A stretch of DNA of 64,000 bases. Source: a virus. The notes below the pieces were generated by a model that did no database searches, had not been told where the DNA came from, and was given only the letters and a program-made list of their open reading frames with translations. Location: the IMG/VR virus record IMGVR_UViG_3300047316_000726, positions 1 through 64,000 of that record. One strand, written 5' to 3'. A program made the position numbers and the translations under genes. Each line of letters begins with the position of its first letter. Position 1 is the stretch's first letter. Below, in pieces: positions 49,145 to 57,143 of this stretch.

Positions 49145-49334
49145 ACTGTGGTCCTTGGCAGGGACCGGTGTCCTCACGCACACCCAGTGCAACTTGGAGG
49201 AGATGGCCACGACGCTACGGAGCGGGCGCCGGATCGAGCAAGCTGGTGGGCGAAGTCGGAGCGTTCATGAACGTTCGCGACGATCATGAAGGTGCTGCAC
49301 ATTCGCAGAGTGGACACGATTCAGAAGGTGCCGG

Positions 49335-49535
49335 TCACCTGTCCCGTGGCAGTACCGGGATGTCGACACCGGCGTAGTCCCGTGCCAGCATCTCCAGCTC
49401 GACCAGCACAGCCTCGATCTTCCCGCCCTTCAGCAGGACCGCGAGCGCACCGAACACCTCGCCGAACGTGGTGACATCCAGGGACCCGTCAGCGCCGGGT
49501 ATGGATGGGAACGCGTACAGCCGGGCGTCAGCCAC
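49335..49535 (-). CDS. Small phage protein, unknown
   Basis: 66 aa, GTG with GAGGAG. Starts ADARLYAFPSIPGADG, then a hydrophobic helix FGALAVLLKGGKIEAVLVEL. No domain recognised. Confidence 0.6.
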   Translation of the reverse strand: MADARLYAFPSIPGADGSLDVTTFGEVFGALAVLLKGGKIEAVLVELEMLARDYAGVDIPVLPRDR

Positions 49536-49617
49536 GACGGCTCCTCGGGCAGCGGGGACTCAACGGTAGCGCGGCACTCCGACAAGACCTTGGTCGCCAC
49601 GGCGCCTATCGAGCAGA

Positions 49618-49938
49618 TCACTCGGGTGGCCTCATTGTGGTGAGTAGCACGTTGAATGTGATCTTGGAGCCATGGGGGCATTCCAACACGTAGACGGACG
49701 TGTAGAGCGTCTTTGTGGGGTCTTCAGGATCTTCCCTGCTGGTGGTGCCGGTCGAGACCACTCGGGTGTCAATGCAGCTGGTGAGGTGCTCGTCCGGGAA
49801 CGAGTCGTGGAGGAGGCGGAACACCGCCACGTTGTCACCCATGCCGTCCATGGTGACACCGGGAACCGTCACCCGCTCGTCACCCATCATCCCGAACCAC
49901 TCTGTCGACAGCGCATCCTCGATTGGAGTGTCCGCCAT
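49618..49938 (-). CDS. Small phage protein, unknown
   Basis: 106 aa from ATG 49938. Acidic; contains VAVFRLLHDSFPDEHLTSC and ends YVLECPHGSKITFNVLLTT. No domain recognised. Its start lies at the edge of the GGAC repeat array. Confidence 0.55.
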   Translation of the reverse strand: MADTPIEDALSTEWFGMMGDERVTVPGVTMDGMGDNVAVFRLLHDSFPDEHLTSCIDTRVVSTGTTSREDPEDPTKTLYTSVYVLECPHGSKITFNVLLTTMRPPE

Positions 49939-49976
49939 GGATGGTAGGTGTCCGGGGTGGTGTCCGGCCAGGAGAG

Positions 49977-50085
49977 TGGACGGGTGTTGGACGTTCTTGG
50001 ACGGTGTGGACGATCCCGGACAGTCAAGCCGGACAGCCGGACAGTGGGTGCGGACACCCCGGACAACGGTGGACAACCCTGGACA
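49977..50085. repeat. Helically phased (C/T)GGAC repeat array
   Basis: Eleven copies of (C/T)GGAC begin at 49977, 49988, 49998, 50007, 50017, 50030, 50038, 50051, 50060, 50070 and 50080, on average 10.3 bp apart, so all lie on one face of the helix; the last seven are followed by A. Inverted copies (TGTCC) flank on the left at 49929, 49949 and 49961, and more scattered copies continue to about 50205. No gene is called over the core array. Confidence 0.65.
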
Positions 50086-50109
50086 GCGGGTGTGAACTCG
50101 CGTGGCATT

Positions 50110-50352
50110 TTATGCCCCGTGCAGGTCAGAGGGCCGCGACTGTCCTGGCTGGACACGGCCGGACAGTGCTACGGACACCCCGAGGACGACACCGACTCCC
50201 TGGACAGCGAGCGCGACGTGGTCATGACCGGCTGCTCTGGCGACGAACGCGGCTACGGCGGCCAGGACTTGCAACACCTTGAGGACACCCGCGGCTCGGG
50301 CTGTACGACTACTGGGGCGGTGGGGTTGTGGACTCATGCCGCCGAGCATCAA
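50110..50352 (-). CDS. Small membrane protein, tentative
   Basis: 80 aa from ATG 50352 (or a later ATG at MSPQPH). Two hydrophobic segments (VLKVLQVLAAVAAFVARAAG and VALAVQGVGVVLGVSVAL). No good ribosome binding site. Lies beside the GGAC array and could be a by-product of the repeats. Confidence 0.4.
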   Translation of the reverse strand: MMLGGMSPQPHRPSSRTARAAGVLKVLQVLAAVAAFVARAAGHDHVALAVQGVGVVLGVSVALSGRVQPGQSRPSDLHGA

Positions 50353-50394
50353 CGACCCCGGCCAGCCCGCGCACAGATAGGAGAGTGAGAGGGC

Positions 50395-50441
50395 GGCGGG
50401 GACAAGAGGAAGTGGTGTTCATCCATCTGTTGGTCCCCGCC
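50395..50441 (-). terminator. Terminator-like inverted repeat
   Basis: GGCGGGGAC (50395-50403) / GTCCCCGCC (50433-50441), 9-bp perfect stem with a 29-base loop, downstream of the minus-strand gene ending at 50474. Confidence 0.45.
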
Positions 50442-50473
50442 ACCACGAGCACCGTACCGGGACGACACCGGGC

Positions 50474-50791
50474 TCACGCTGCGGCGCGGCCAGCCAGTTC
50501 ACCCTCGGTCCATGCCTGCCGCCACAGCTCCTCCAGGCGCCCGACCGGGTCATGCCAGCCTGACTCGGTCATGTCCAGGCCGTCGTGGAGCCACTGTGCT
50601 GGCGGATCAGGGCAGGTGCCGTCGCCGACATGCACGAGTGCCCAGCCGCGGGCACGGAGGAACTCCTGGAACTGTCCCTGGGCGAGGCTCTCGCCGACGG
50701 CGTCGGAGATCGCCTCGCAGATCGCGTCGGCCGGGCGCTCCGGGCGCTGATCGACCTGACGGCGCCGTAGCAGCTCTACCTCGTCGCTCAT
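50474..50791 (-). CDS. Small phage protein, unknown
   Basis: 105 aa from ATG 50791. Helical start (DEVELLRRRQVDQRPERPAD) and TESGWHDPVGRLEELWRQA near the end; resembles WDGH/phage conserved small proteins only in composition. Directly follows the next upstream gene. Confidence 0.55.
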   Translation of the reverse strand: MSDEVELLRRRQVDQRPERPADAICEAISDAVGESLAQGQFQEFLRARGWALVHVGDGTCPDPPAQWLHDGLDMTESGWHDPVGRLEELWRQAWTEGELAGRAAA

Positions 50792-50793
50792 GG

Positions 50794-51432
50794 TCAAAGT
50801 CCCAGCTTCTCGAGCGGGTTGGTCAGATTGACGAACAGCGTGATCACGTCCGCGTCGTACGGCCACCGCGCCACACCGCCGTCGATGTCCAGGTGGCAGA
50901 GGGTGCGGCTGGGCATGGTGTAGCCGATCTCCAGCGGAACTCGGCCAGGACCGATGTGGTGCGGCATGATCAGACGCTCGGCGTAGTCACGCGGGCATGA
51001 CGGCAGCAGGCTCGCCGCCACGGTGCGCTCGACGAGGATCGGCTCGTCCCACTCCAAGTAGCCGTCCTGGTCGGCGCAGTTCTGATCGACATCGACGACA
51101 GCGCGAAACGGGCCAGGCAGATCAGCGACCGCCGCCGCGTTCTCGGCACGGCAGCGATCCGGCTGCGGCGAGGGCACGCGGCCGATGCGGATCTGTCCGT
51201 AATTGCCGACGTGCCTTCCTGCGAAGACGCAGACGAACGCGGCGACCTGGTTGAGCGGCCAGTTATTACGGGAACTCCGGAAGATCTGGCCGATCGTGTC
51301 CACGTAGCTGGCCTTGAATCTGCGCCCGGCTTTCAAGTCGGCGCGGACGCGGGCGAACTCGGCGGCTCCTTCCGGGTCGGACAGGATGCTGGAGAGCGCC
51401 ACGTCTGCGGCTTGCTCGTGAATGGTGGTCAT
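50794..51432 (-). CDS. Phage protein next to the integrase, unknown
   Basis: 212 aa. Starts MTTIHEQAADVALSSILSD; a mixed alpha/beta middle (FVCVFAGRHVGNYGQIRIG) and a C-terminal strand-rich part (RPYDADVITLFVN-like). Overlaps the integrase stop by about 4 bp, so it is co-translated. No domain recognised; perhaps a directionality or control protein by position. Confidence 0.55.
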   Translation of the reverse strand: MTTIHEQAADVALSSILSDPEGAAEFARVRADLKAGRRFKASYVDTIGQIFRSSRNNWPLNQVAAFVCVFAGRHVGNYGQIRIGRVPSPQPDRCRAENAAAVADLPGPFRAVVDVDQNCADQDGYLEWDEPILVERTVAASLLPSCPRDYAERLIMPHHIGPGRVPLEIGYTMPSRTLCHLDIDGGVARWPYDADVITLFVNLTNPLEKLGL

Positions 51433-52499
51433 GGGCGGGGAACTCCTCGACTCGCGTGGGCAGTAGGCGTGCCACCAGCGAGCGCGGCGGCGACCAAGGT
51501 GGACGGGTCACGTTCGAGTTCGTCGGCGACGTGGTCGTAGAGCTGGGTGACGGCGGCGGAGGAGTGGCCGAGCGCGTCGCGGCGGTCTTCCAGCGTCGCG
51601 CCGAGCTCGCGGGCGATCGTGTTCCAGGTATGCCGCAGCGAGTGCGGGGTGATCCGGTGGGGCATCGGTACGCCGGCGAGCGCGGCCATGCGCTGCACGA
51701 GTCGGAAGACCTGGTGGCGGCTGACTCGGCGACCGTCCCGGGTCAGCAGCAGCGCGCGGTCGGCGTCCAGATTGCCCGGCGCAGGCGCAGGCCGAGCCGC
51801 GAGGTAGGTGTCCAGCTTTGCGCCGAGTTCGGGTGGGATGACGCGGTCGCGCATCTTGCTGCCCTTCATACGGACGGCGATGATGCGCTTGCCCTTCTTC
51901 TGGCCGAGGTCGTCCAGGTTCGCCCCGCAGCCTTCGGACACGCGGATACCGAGGTCCACCAGCAGTCCGAAGATCAGCGTGACGCACTCGGCGGTCAGCG
52001 TCCGTGGTGTTCCGGTCTCGCTCTTCGCTTGGACCGCGGTGGCCTGCTGGCGGTCGAGACTGGATGTGGGGGAGTGGGTGCGGTCGTACTTCGGGCGCTT
52101 GAGGTCCTTGGCCGGGTTGGCCTTCAGCACGTCGGCCCGGACGAGGTAGGTGTACCAGCTGGACACTGCGGCGAGCATGTTCGCCCTGGTGTTGGGCTTG
52201 TAGGGGCGCTTGGTGGTCGGACTGGTCATCGAGGCGAGGTGGACTCCGTACATCGTGATCTCGGGCAGACCGACGGTCAGCGGGTCGAGGTCGCGGCTGA
52301 TGCACCAGTCGAGGTAGATGTTGAGCTGCCGCCGGTAGGACTCGCGGGTGTGCTCGCTGTCGGCCTGCTCGCCGAGCCACGCCATCACAAGCGCGCCGAG
52401 CGTGTGGCCCGTGCGGGTGCGCATGGAGAGCAGCGCGCCGCGCCGCGCGGCTGGTGAAGCTGGGTCGGCAACCGGGTTGATGATCACAAGGTCGGCCAC
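51429..52499 (-). CDS. Tyrosine recombinase (phage integrase)
   Basis: 356 aa from GTG 52499 with GAAGGGAAA upstream; a longer frame fused upstream is an artefact of a frameshifted gene. N-terminal SAM-like core-binding domain (about residues 30-140: GEQADSEHTRESYRRQLNIY). Catalytic residues: Arg in DLGIRVSEGCG, His-x-x-Arg in TPHSLRHTWNT, His in LGHSSAAVTQLYDH and the nucleophile Tyr in the same motif. Integrates or resolves the element. The attP is not identifiable by eye. Confidence 0.92.
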   Translation of the reverse strand: MADLVIINPVADPASPAARRGALLSMRTRTGHTLGALVMAWLGEQADSEHTRESYRRQLNIYLDWCISRDLDPLTVGLPEITMYGVHLASMTSPTTKRPYKPNTRANMLAAVSSWYTYLVRADVLKANPAKDLKRPKYDRTHSPTSSLDRQQATAVQAKSETGTPRTLTAECVTLIFGLLVDLGIRVSEGCGANLDDLGQKKGKRIIAVRMKGSKMRDRVIPPELGAKLDTYLAARPAPAPGNLDADRALLLTRDGRRVSRHQVFRLVQRMAALAGVPMPHRITPHSLRHTWNTIARELGATLEDRRDALGHSSAAVTQLYDHVADELERDPSTLVAAALAGGTPTAHASRGVPRP

Positions 52500-52629
52500 G
52501 GATTTCCCTTCGTTGCGCCCATAAGCGTGATTATGCTCGGTTTTCCTAGGTGCCCCAACCGGTCCGCCCCGATCGGGCCGGTGGTCAAGTCCGTCCGGTT
52601 CGGACGGTCCCCCAGCGTGCGGTGCTGAT
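52500..52629. other. Short intergenic region with hairpins upstream of the integrase
   Basis: CCGTCC (52591-52596) and GGACGG (52602-52607) form a hairpin, and GCCCCGATCGGGC is a near-palindrome to its left. Possible terminator for the upstream gene or integrase control region. No tRNA-like attP core seen. Confidence 0.35.
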
Positions 52630-52994
52630 CTACGCGGTGCCGACGTCGCTTTCCTCGGCGTCCATGACGATCGGGTCGTCCAGGGTGGCCGCCACGATGG
52701 TGACCACCTCGACATGCCCCCCCGAGCCTGTTCCTCGGTCGAGTACCGGTGGCAGTCCAGGTCCATGCTGCTGCCCTCGGCGAACACCATCGTCTCGAAG
52801 ATCATCGGGATGCCGTCGCAGTGGCTGTGGTCCAGGCCGAGCCAGACGGTCGAGATGTCGAAGCTCTTGGTCGGGTCAGCTGCGCTGATCACTTTGGATC
52901 GAGCGACCCGCTTGTAGGTCATGTCTCGCAGGAGCCGCTCGACCTCTTGCATGTCGTTGATGGGGATGCCTGAGCGGTCGAACCAGAGGTCCAT
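52630..52994 (-). pseudogene. Phage gene with a frameshift in a C7/G7 tract
   Basis: Starts ATG 52994 (MDLWFDRSGIPINDMQEV). The frame is coding through IFETMVFAEGSSMDLDCHRY and STEEQA, then breaks at seven C on the plus strand (52717-52723). After one added base it continues coding-like (GHVEVVTIVAATLDDPIVMD) to a stop at 52630. Either a sequencing or replication error in the homopolymer, a programmed frameshift, or phase variation. Confidence 0.6.
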
Positions 52995-53084
52995 CGGCGC
53001 TGCCCTCTCGTGTCGATCTTGGTGGGGTGGTCCCCCGGTGTATCGGGTCCTAGGGGCCCGAACACGGTGCAACGGGTCGGACGA

Positions 53085-53483
53085 TCAGTTCCCGTCGATC
53101 AGGTCGGCGAAGGCGCGCAGGGCAAGCGCCAGCCAGCGGCGCCCGTCCGGGAGCTGGTCCACGTTGCCGCCCTTCAGCAGCAGCAACCGGAACAGGGTGT
53201 CCGCTTGGGTTGAGTCGCCGTCAAGGTCGCGCTCTGCGGCGGCTGGCAGCAGCGCTTCGCGGAACTGGTCCACCGTGACGCCGAGGATGGTCGGGAGCAA
53301 CCACTCCCGGTCGATGGCGTTGAGGGCTGCGATCACGGCAGGGGTGACGGCCTCCTCATACATGCTCCTGGTGATCTCGGGTGCGCGGAAGCCGCCGTCG
53401 GTCCTGGCCTTCACCAGGAGGTCGACGTCGAGTTCGCGGATGGCCTCCGTGACGGCCTCGTAAGGAAGTGCGATTCGGGACAT
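53085..53483 (-). CDS. Small phage protein, unknown
   Basis: 132 aa. ITRSMYEEAVTPAVIAALN and DTLFRLLLLKGGNVDQLPDG, predicted helical. No domain recognised. First of the run of early genes to the right of the integrase. Confidence 0.6.
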   Translation of the reverse strand: MSRIALPYEAVTEAIRELDVDLLVKARTDGGFRAPEITRSMYEEAVTPAVIAALNAIDREWLLPTILGVTVDQFREALLPAAAERDLDGDSTQADTLFRLLLLKGGNVDQLPDGRRWLALALRAFADLIDGN

Positions 53484-53522
53484 GGGTTTTCCTCTCGTGT
53501 CGGTCGTGCCTGTGCAGGGCGG

Positions 53523-53765
53523 TCAGAACGGTGGTTCGTCGCTGGCACCAGAGCGTCGCCGGCGCAGGCCCTGCGTCCACTCTTGGACGCAGGACCGGAT
53601 GCGCCAGCGGAGGATGTCGAGCCGGGTCGGCTCGCAGCAGCGGCCGCCGAAGTCGTTGCAGACGTAGCAGTCCGGCTCCTCCTTCACCCACACCGGGTCG
53701 TCGTCGAACCAGTCGTCGCGCTCGGGTTCGTCGTCGAACTCGTCCTGGAGGTCCTCGACTGACAC
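53523..53765 (-). CDS. Small acidic protein with Cys motif
   Basis: 80 aa. Strongly acidic N-terminal 30 residues (VEDLQDEFDDEPERDD), then CYVCNDFGGRCCEPTRLDIL, then a basic C-terminus. Acidic proteins of this size from phages sometimes mimic DNA; that is speculation here. Confidence 0.5.
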   Translation of the reverse strand: MSVEDLQDEFDDEPERDDWFDDDPVWVKEEPDCYVCNDFGGRCCEPTRLDILRWRIRSCVQEWTQGLRRRRSGASDEPPF

Positions 53766-53779
53766 GCGTGCCTCCTTCG

Positions 53780-54061
53780 TCAGTGCCCGGCCTTGGGTCG
53801 GTAGTAGGTGCCGGGCGGGAACTCCAGCGACAGGCCGAACTTGGTCTTGTCCTCCTGGAGCCCTTCTCCCTTGCCCCAGTCGACCTGGCCGAATCCCGCG
53901 TCGAACACGACTTGGTCGCCGCAGATGTCCTTGCCGCCGGGCTCCTCAGCGACCCAGCAGACAACCGGCAGATCATCTGAGACACCATCCAGGGCGGCGC
54001 GGAGCTGGCCGACGGTCCAGGCGTCGACCTTGTGCTCGAACTTCTCTTCGTCTTGGTTCAT
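53780..54061 (-). CDS. Small phage protein, unknown
   Basis: 93 aa from ATG 54061 (AGGAGG upstream), overlapping the previous stop by ATGA. WTVGQLRAALDGVSDDLPV then VVCWVAEEPGG; resembles DUF6225-like actinophage proteins. Function unknown. Confidence 0.55.
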   Translation of the reverse strand: MNQDEEKFEHKVDAWTVGQLRAALDGVSDDLPVVCWVAEEPGGKDICGDQVVFDAGFGQVDWGKGEGLQEDKTKFGLSLEFPPGTYYRPKAGH

Positions 54062-54477
54062 CGGCTGGGCCTCCTGTTCGAGTCGACCAGTTCGGCCGGG
54101 AGCAGGTTGTGGTCGGCCAGCCAGCGCTTGGTGACAGCTGTCTGGCGGCGTGCCGCGTCGACAGTGCCGGGGTCGAGGAGTGCGAGGGCGGCCGGGGTGT
54201 TCACGCCCCTGAGGAGGTCGAAGGTTGCGCGGTGAGCGAAGGAATGCGCGTCGAGCGCTGTCGTCTCGTCGATGGTGCCGTTGTCGATCCACGCCGCGCG
54301 CCTGCCCGCGGCATCGGCGACCGCTTGTTCGAGGCGGTGGACCTCGGCGCGGGCCGCTTCGAGTTCGGCGCAGCGCCTGTCCATGGTCGCGGTGAACGCC
54401 TCGGTGATGGTCTGCGTGGCCAACTCGACGTCCTCCGCGCTCTGCGGCGGCTGGACAGTCGTCTTCGCTCGTGCCAT
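54058..54477 (-). CDS. Helical phage protein, unknown
   Basis: 139 aa from ATG 54477 (GGGGAG upstream). Long Ala/Glu/Arg helix (ELEAARAEVHRLEQAVADAA), coiled coil likely. Overlaps the next gene by 4 bp. Confidence 0.55.
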   Translation of the reverse strand: MARAKTTVQPPQSAEDVELATQTITEAFTATMDRRCAELEAARAEVHRLEQAVADAAGRRAAWIDNGTIDETTALDAHSFAHRATFDLLRGVNTPAALALLDPGTVDAARRQTAVTKRWLADHNLLPAELVDSNRRPSR

Positions 54478-54482
54478 GACGG

Positions 54483-54998
54483 TCACTCCCCTGTGGTGTT
54501 GTTGACGGCCTCAGCCATCAGGACTGGAGCGGCAGTGACACGGGCGAACTCCTGCTGGCATGCGGGCACCCGGCACCATGACGCAGATGGCACCCCGGAC
54601 GCGGCCCGCTGCATCGTCCACCGCATCGTCGTGTGACACGCCAACTTGCCGTCGCCGCGGAGTGCATGCCAGCGGGCGTTGCGGTCGTACAGCACACCCT
54701 CAGCGGCGGTGGGGAGTGGCCCAGCAGGCTCCTCGACAACCTCAGGTTGGGTAGCCTTGGCGCGGGTACGGGCGTTGCGGCGCTTCAACGCACGACGCTC
54801 GTCCTCGCTCGTATTGCCCCACACCCCGGCGTCCTGGCCGAACTCCAACGCGTACTCCAGGCAGGCCGACACCACCGGGCAACGGCGGCACACCGACTTA
54901 GCCTCAACGATCTGTAGCAACGCCGGACCACCGTTCCCCATGGGGTAGAACAGCTCGGGGTCCTCGTCCCGGCACGAAGCCCGGTGTCTCCAATCCAT
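54483..54998 (-). CDS. WhiB-family iron-sulfur regulator with C-terminal extension
   Basis: 171 aa from ATG 54998 (ATGA overlap). WhiB signature: Cys9, Cys37, Cys40, Cys46 (C-x27-C-x2-C-x5-C) that hold a 4Fe-4S cluster, then GVWGNTSEDERR, the turn normally GVWGG. The extension of 85 residues carries further Cys in LACHTTMRW and SWCRVPACQQEF. Phage WhiB proteins (for example WhiB-TM4) alter host cell division and redox or developmental gene expression; the same could apply here. Confidence 0.85.
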   Translation of the reverse strand: MDWRHRASCRDEDPELFYPMGNGGPALLQIVEAKSVCRRCPVVSACLEYALEFGQDAGVWGNTSEDERRALKRRNARTRAKATQPEVVEEPAGPLPTAAEGVLYDRNARWHALRGDGKLACHTTMRWTMQRAASGVPSASWCRVPACQQEFARVTAAPVLMAEAVNNTTGE

Positions 54999-55405
54999 CA
55001 CTTCACCTCGGTGATGGCGTCGACGGCCTCGTACACGTCCTCCGGCTTGTCCTGCGCGTAGTCCTTGAGCTTCTCCTCCTGCGCCTTCGCCTTGAATTCC
55101 TCGACCACAGGCAGCAGCACCTCGACCAGGCGCTCCGCGAACACGGGGTCGGTGTGCGGCACCGGGTACTTGACGAGCTGCCAGCCCTTGTCGAAGCCGA
55201 ACTTGCCGTTCCAGCACAGGTTGATGCCCTCACGCAGTGCGATCGCCTCGACGGAGTAGGCGGCTGGTTGCGCGGCCATCATGCCCATCAGGTCGGTAGG
55301 TATCGGCGCGGAGAGGGCACCGATCGCGGTCAGGGAAACGCCGGCGTTGGCGAGGATCGTCGCCGCGGCCTCGTAGCCAGCGAGGATCTCTGGGTAGATG
55401 GCCAT
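54998..55405 (-). CDS. Phage protein, unknown
   Basis: 135 aa from ATG 55405 (GGAG upstream). YEAAATILANAGVSLTAIG, LREGINLCWNGKFGFDKGW. No domain recognised. Translationally coupled to the WhiB gene. Confidence 0.55.
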   Translation of the reverse strand: MAIYPEILAGYEAAATILANAGVSLTAIGALSAPIPTDLMGMMAAQPAAYSVEAIALREGINLCWNGKFGFDKGWQLVKYPVPHTDPVFAERLVEVLLPVVEEFKAKAQEEKLKDYAQDKPEDVYEAVDAITEVK

Positions 55406-55410
55406 GGTGG

Positions 55411-56001
55411 TCACACTCCAGTCGTTGTGGTGGCGGATAGGTCAAGGCTGGTTTGGACGATGTAGTTGAGCCGGACAGCCAGCGAGGTCCGATGGCTTCG
55501 ATCAGCGCGGTGCATCAACGCCGACAGGTCGTGTGCGACACCGATGAGCGGGTCCGTGCGGGGACGGCGCAGGACGACCAGGCTCCGTTGCGCAGGGACA
55601 GTGGGGAACTTGAATGCGGGCCCGGTCAAGTGGCGTGGTGTGACACCCTCGGGGCCGACCAGGCGGTGAAGCCATACCTCCACAGCCGCGTTGTCGGTGA
55701 TGACCGTAATAGGGCGTGTGGAGGACAGAGCCCGGATCGCCAGCAGCGGAGCCAGCAACTCGGCCAACGTCGAACCCGCGTCGTGGGCGTCGGGCCGGGT
55801 GGGCAGCACCCGCCGCCACGCCTGCCAACGGCCGTCGCGGGTGACCGCGGCGCCAGTGATGACGCGCAGGCCCTTGGTGTCGGTGATCAGGCTGCCGTCG
55901 GTGGCGACGGTGATGGTGCGGGGCCCCTTGGTTTTGAGCAGGGTGGGGTCGCTGTGGATGGTGAACGACGAGTCCTTGTAGTCACGGCGACGCCTGCTCA
56001 C
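55411..56001 (-). CDS. RNase H-like nuclease
   Basis: 196 aa from GTG 56001, overlapping the previous stop. RNase H fold: ITVATDGSLITDTKGLRV (Asp35), AGSTLAELLAPLLAIRAL (Glu81), ITVITDNAAVEVW (Asp103) and PLIGVAHDLSAL (Asp158), the DEDD metal set. Degrades RNA in RNA-DNA hybrids. Could process replication primers or R-loops; a role in counter-defence is possible. Confidence 0.75.
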   Translation of the reverse strand: MSRRRRDYKDSSFTIHSDPTLLKTKGPRTITVATDGSLITDTKGLRVITGAAVTRDGRWQAWRRVLPTRPDAHDAGSTLAELLAPLLAIRALSSTRPITVITDNAAVEVWLHRLVGPEGVTPRHLTGPAFKFPTVPAQRSLVVLRRPRTDPLIGVAHDLSALMHRADRSHRTSLAVRLNYIVQTSLDLSATTTTGV

Positions 56002-56375
56002 CGGGACTCCTTGGCCTTGCTCTCCTCGCGGATGGCGTCGTGCCGCTGCCACAAGGCGACCAGTGCGGGATGGTCAGCGTTCCACTGGTCGACACCCTGC
56101 TGGTACCTCTTGGCGATCTCCTCCTCGGAGACGTTCCCGTTGCAGCGGTCGATAAACCGGTCCACGCTGCGCTGGACGTACAGGTGGCGGGCGTTGGAAA
56201 TGTCGAGTACCTCGGCGCACATCTGCTCCTGGCGCTCCGCCTCCCACAGGCGGCGCAGGATCGGCAGGGATCGCACGAGCATCTCGTGGGCATCGGCGAA
56301 CGGGATCTGCCCCGTATGGAAAGTCATGGCAGCCGCCACAGCATCGTTGGGGACCTTGACGATGACCTGGTCCAT
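55998..56375 (-). CDS. Phage protein, unknown
   Basis: 125 aa from ATG 56375 (GGAGGAG upstream). Helical (HEMLVRSLPILRRLWEAER), Glu-rich. No domain recognised. Coupled to the RNase H gene by GTGA. Confidence 0.55.
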   Translation of the reverse strand: MDQVIVKVPNDAVAAAMTFHTGQIPFADAHEMLVRSLPILRRLWEAERQEQMCAEVLDISNARHLYVQRSVDRFIDRCNGNVSEEEIAKRYQQGVDQWNADHPALVALWQRHDAIREESKAKESR

Positions 56376-56689
56376 CACAACTCCTCCGGTTTGTTGTTGA
56401 CCCTGCACAGTGCCCGGCAGCGCAGGCAGACCTCGCCGGTCTCGACTACGTCCGGTGGGCACGTACAGGGCTGGGAATGGACGAACTCCGCGACCCGCCG
56501 GAGCTGGTCGACGATCAGCGACCCGAACGCGGCGTCACCGTCCCGGCAGCCGAACCAGTGCATCACCGCGCCCGCGATATCGGACGCTTCCCCGACGAGG
56601 ACCTCGTGGTCCTGGCCCTCATAGTCATCCCGGACCATCTTGACGGAGCCACTGAGGGCACGGAGGTCGTCACGGTCGCCGACGCTCAT
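56375..56689 (-). CDS. Small phage protein with Cys cluster
   Basis: 104 aa. HSQPCTCPPDVVETGEVCLRC near the C-terminus binds metal by appearance. Helical N-terminal part. Overlaps both neighbours. Confidence 0.55.
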   Translation of the reverse strand: MSVGDRDDLRALSGSVKMVRDDYEGQDHEVLVGEASDIAGAVMHWFGCRDGDAAFGSLIVDQLRRVAEFVHSQPCTCPPDVVETGEVCLRCRALCRVNNKPEEL

Positions 56690-56985
56690 TAGGACACATC
56701 CGCGTCACAGGTGCAGTGCTCGGTACCAGCGAACGGGCATCCCTCAGCCGCGTCACCATTCAGTCCGGCCACCATGCACAGGTCCATCCCCGTCGGGTAG
56801 TTGCCGAAGTCGGCAAGGTACTGGCCGACCTGCTCCGCCTGATGAGGCGTCGTGATCGTGTGCAGCAGCCCCTCGACGGGTGGCTGGTGCGCGGACTTCT
56901 GTCCACGGATCGCTGCTGCCCCAGTAGCCCCGTACTTCTCTTCGGCCTCGGCGAGGCGCTGCGCGACGAGTTCCTGCTTGTTCAT
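56689..56985 (-). CDS. Small phage protein, unknown
   Basis: 98 aa. EEKYGATGAAAIRGQKSA, then TTPHQAEQVGQYLADFG; ends with Cys-rich CPFAGTEHCTCDADVS. Overlaps the next gene by ATGA. Confidence 0.55.
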   Translation of the reverse strand: MNKQELVAQRLAEAEEKYGATGAAAIRGQKSAHQPPVEGLLHTITTPHQAEQVGQYLADFGNYPTGMDLCMVAGLNGDAAEGCPFAGTEHCTCDADVS

Positions 56986-57143
56986 AGGGACTCACCCCGC
57001 AACTCGGATACGGCAGCCAGCTGAGTCGCGAGATCCGCATCCCCGAGCCCGAGAAGCCGGACGATCCGCACGTTGCGGTCCCACTCGCTCCAACCCAGGA
57101 GCGCCAGGGACGCATCGACTTCGAGGACGTTCGGGGCGCTCAC
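56982..57143 (-). CDS. 53-aa phage protein
   Basis: GTG 57143 to TGA 56982, coupled to both neighbours (GTGA and ATGA overlaps). Begins MSAPNVLEVDASLALLGWSE and continues RNVRIVRLLGLGDADLA, helical. Too short for ordinary gene finders but clearly coding by context. Confidence 0.6.
   Translation of the reverse strand: MSAPNVLEVDASLALLGWSEWDRNVRIVRLLGLGDADLATQLAAVSELRGESL

Larger units (their letters stand above)
48612..49334. other. 723-bp region without a convincing gene
   Basis: Longer frames here run through strong hairpins and have no ribosome binding sites, so none is called. The region holds two separate terminators and perhaps a small RNA between them. Confidence 0.5.

Noticed and set aside
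48849-49289. Plus-strand frame of 146 codons
   Set aside because: Runs through two perfect terminator hairpins, lacks a ribosome binding site and has no protein-like pattern.
51300-52630. attP core beside the integrase
   Set aside because: No tRNA fragment or paired direct repeat could be recognised by eye; finding it needs comparison with attL, attR or attB sequences.
51429-53072. A 547-aa apparent fusion of an unknown N-terminal domain with the integrase
   Set aside because: The region 52500-52710 in that frame is not protein-like and the integrase has its own GTG and ribosome binding site at 52499. The N-terminal part belongs to a separate gene broken at the C7 tract.
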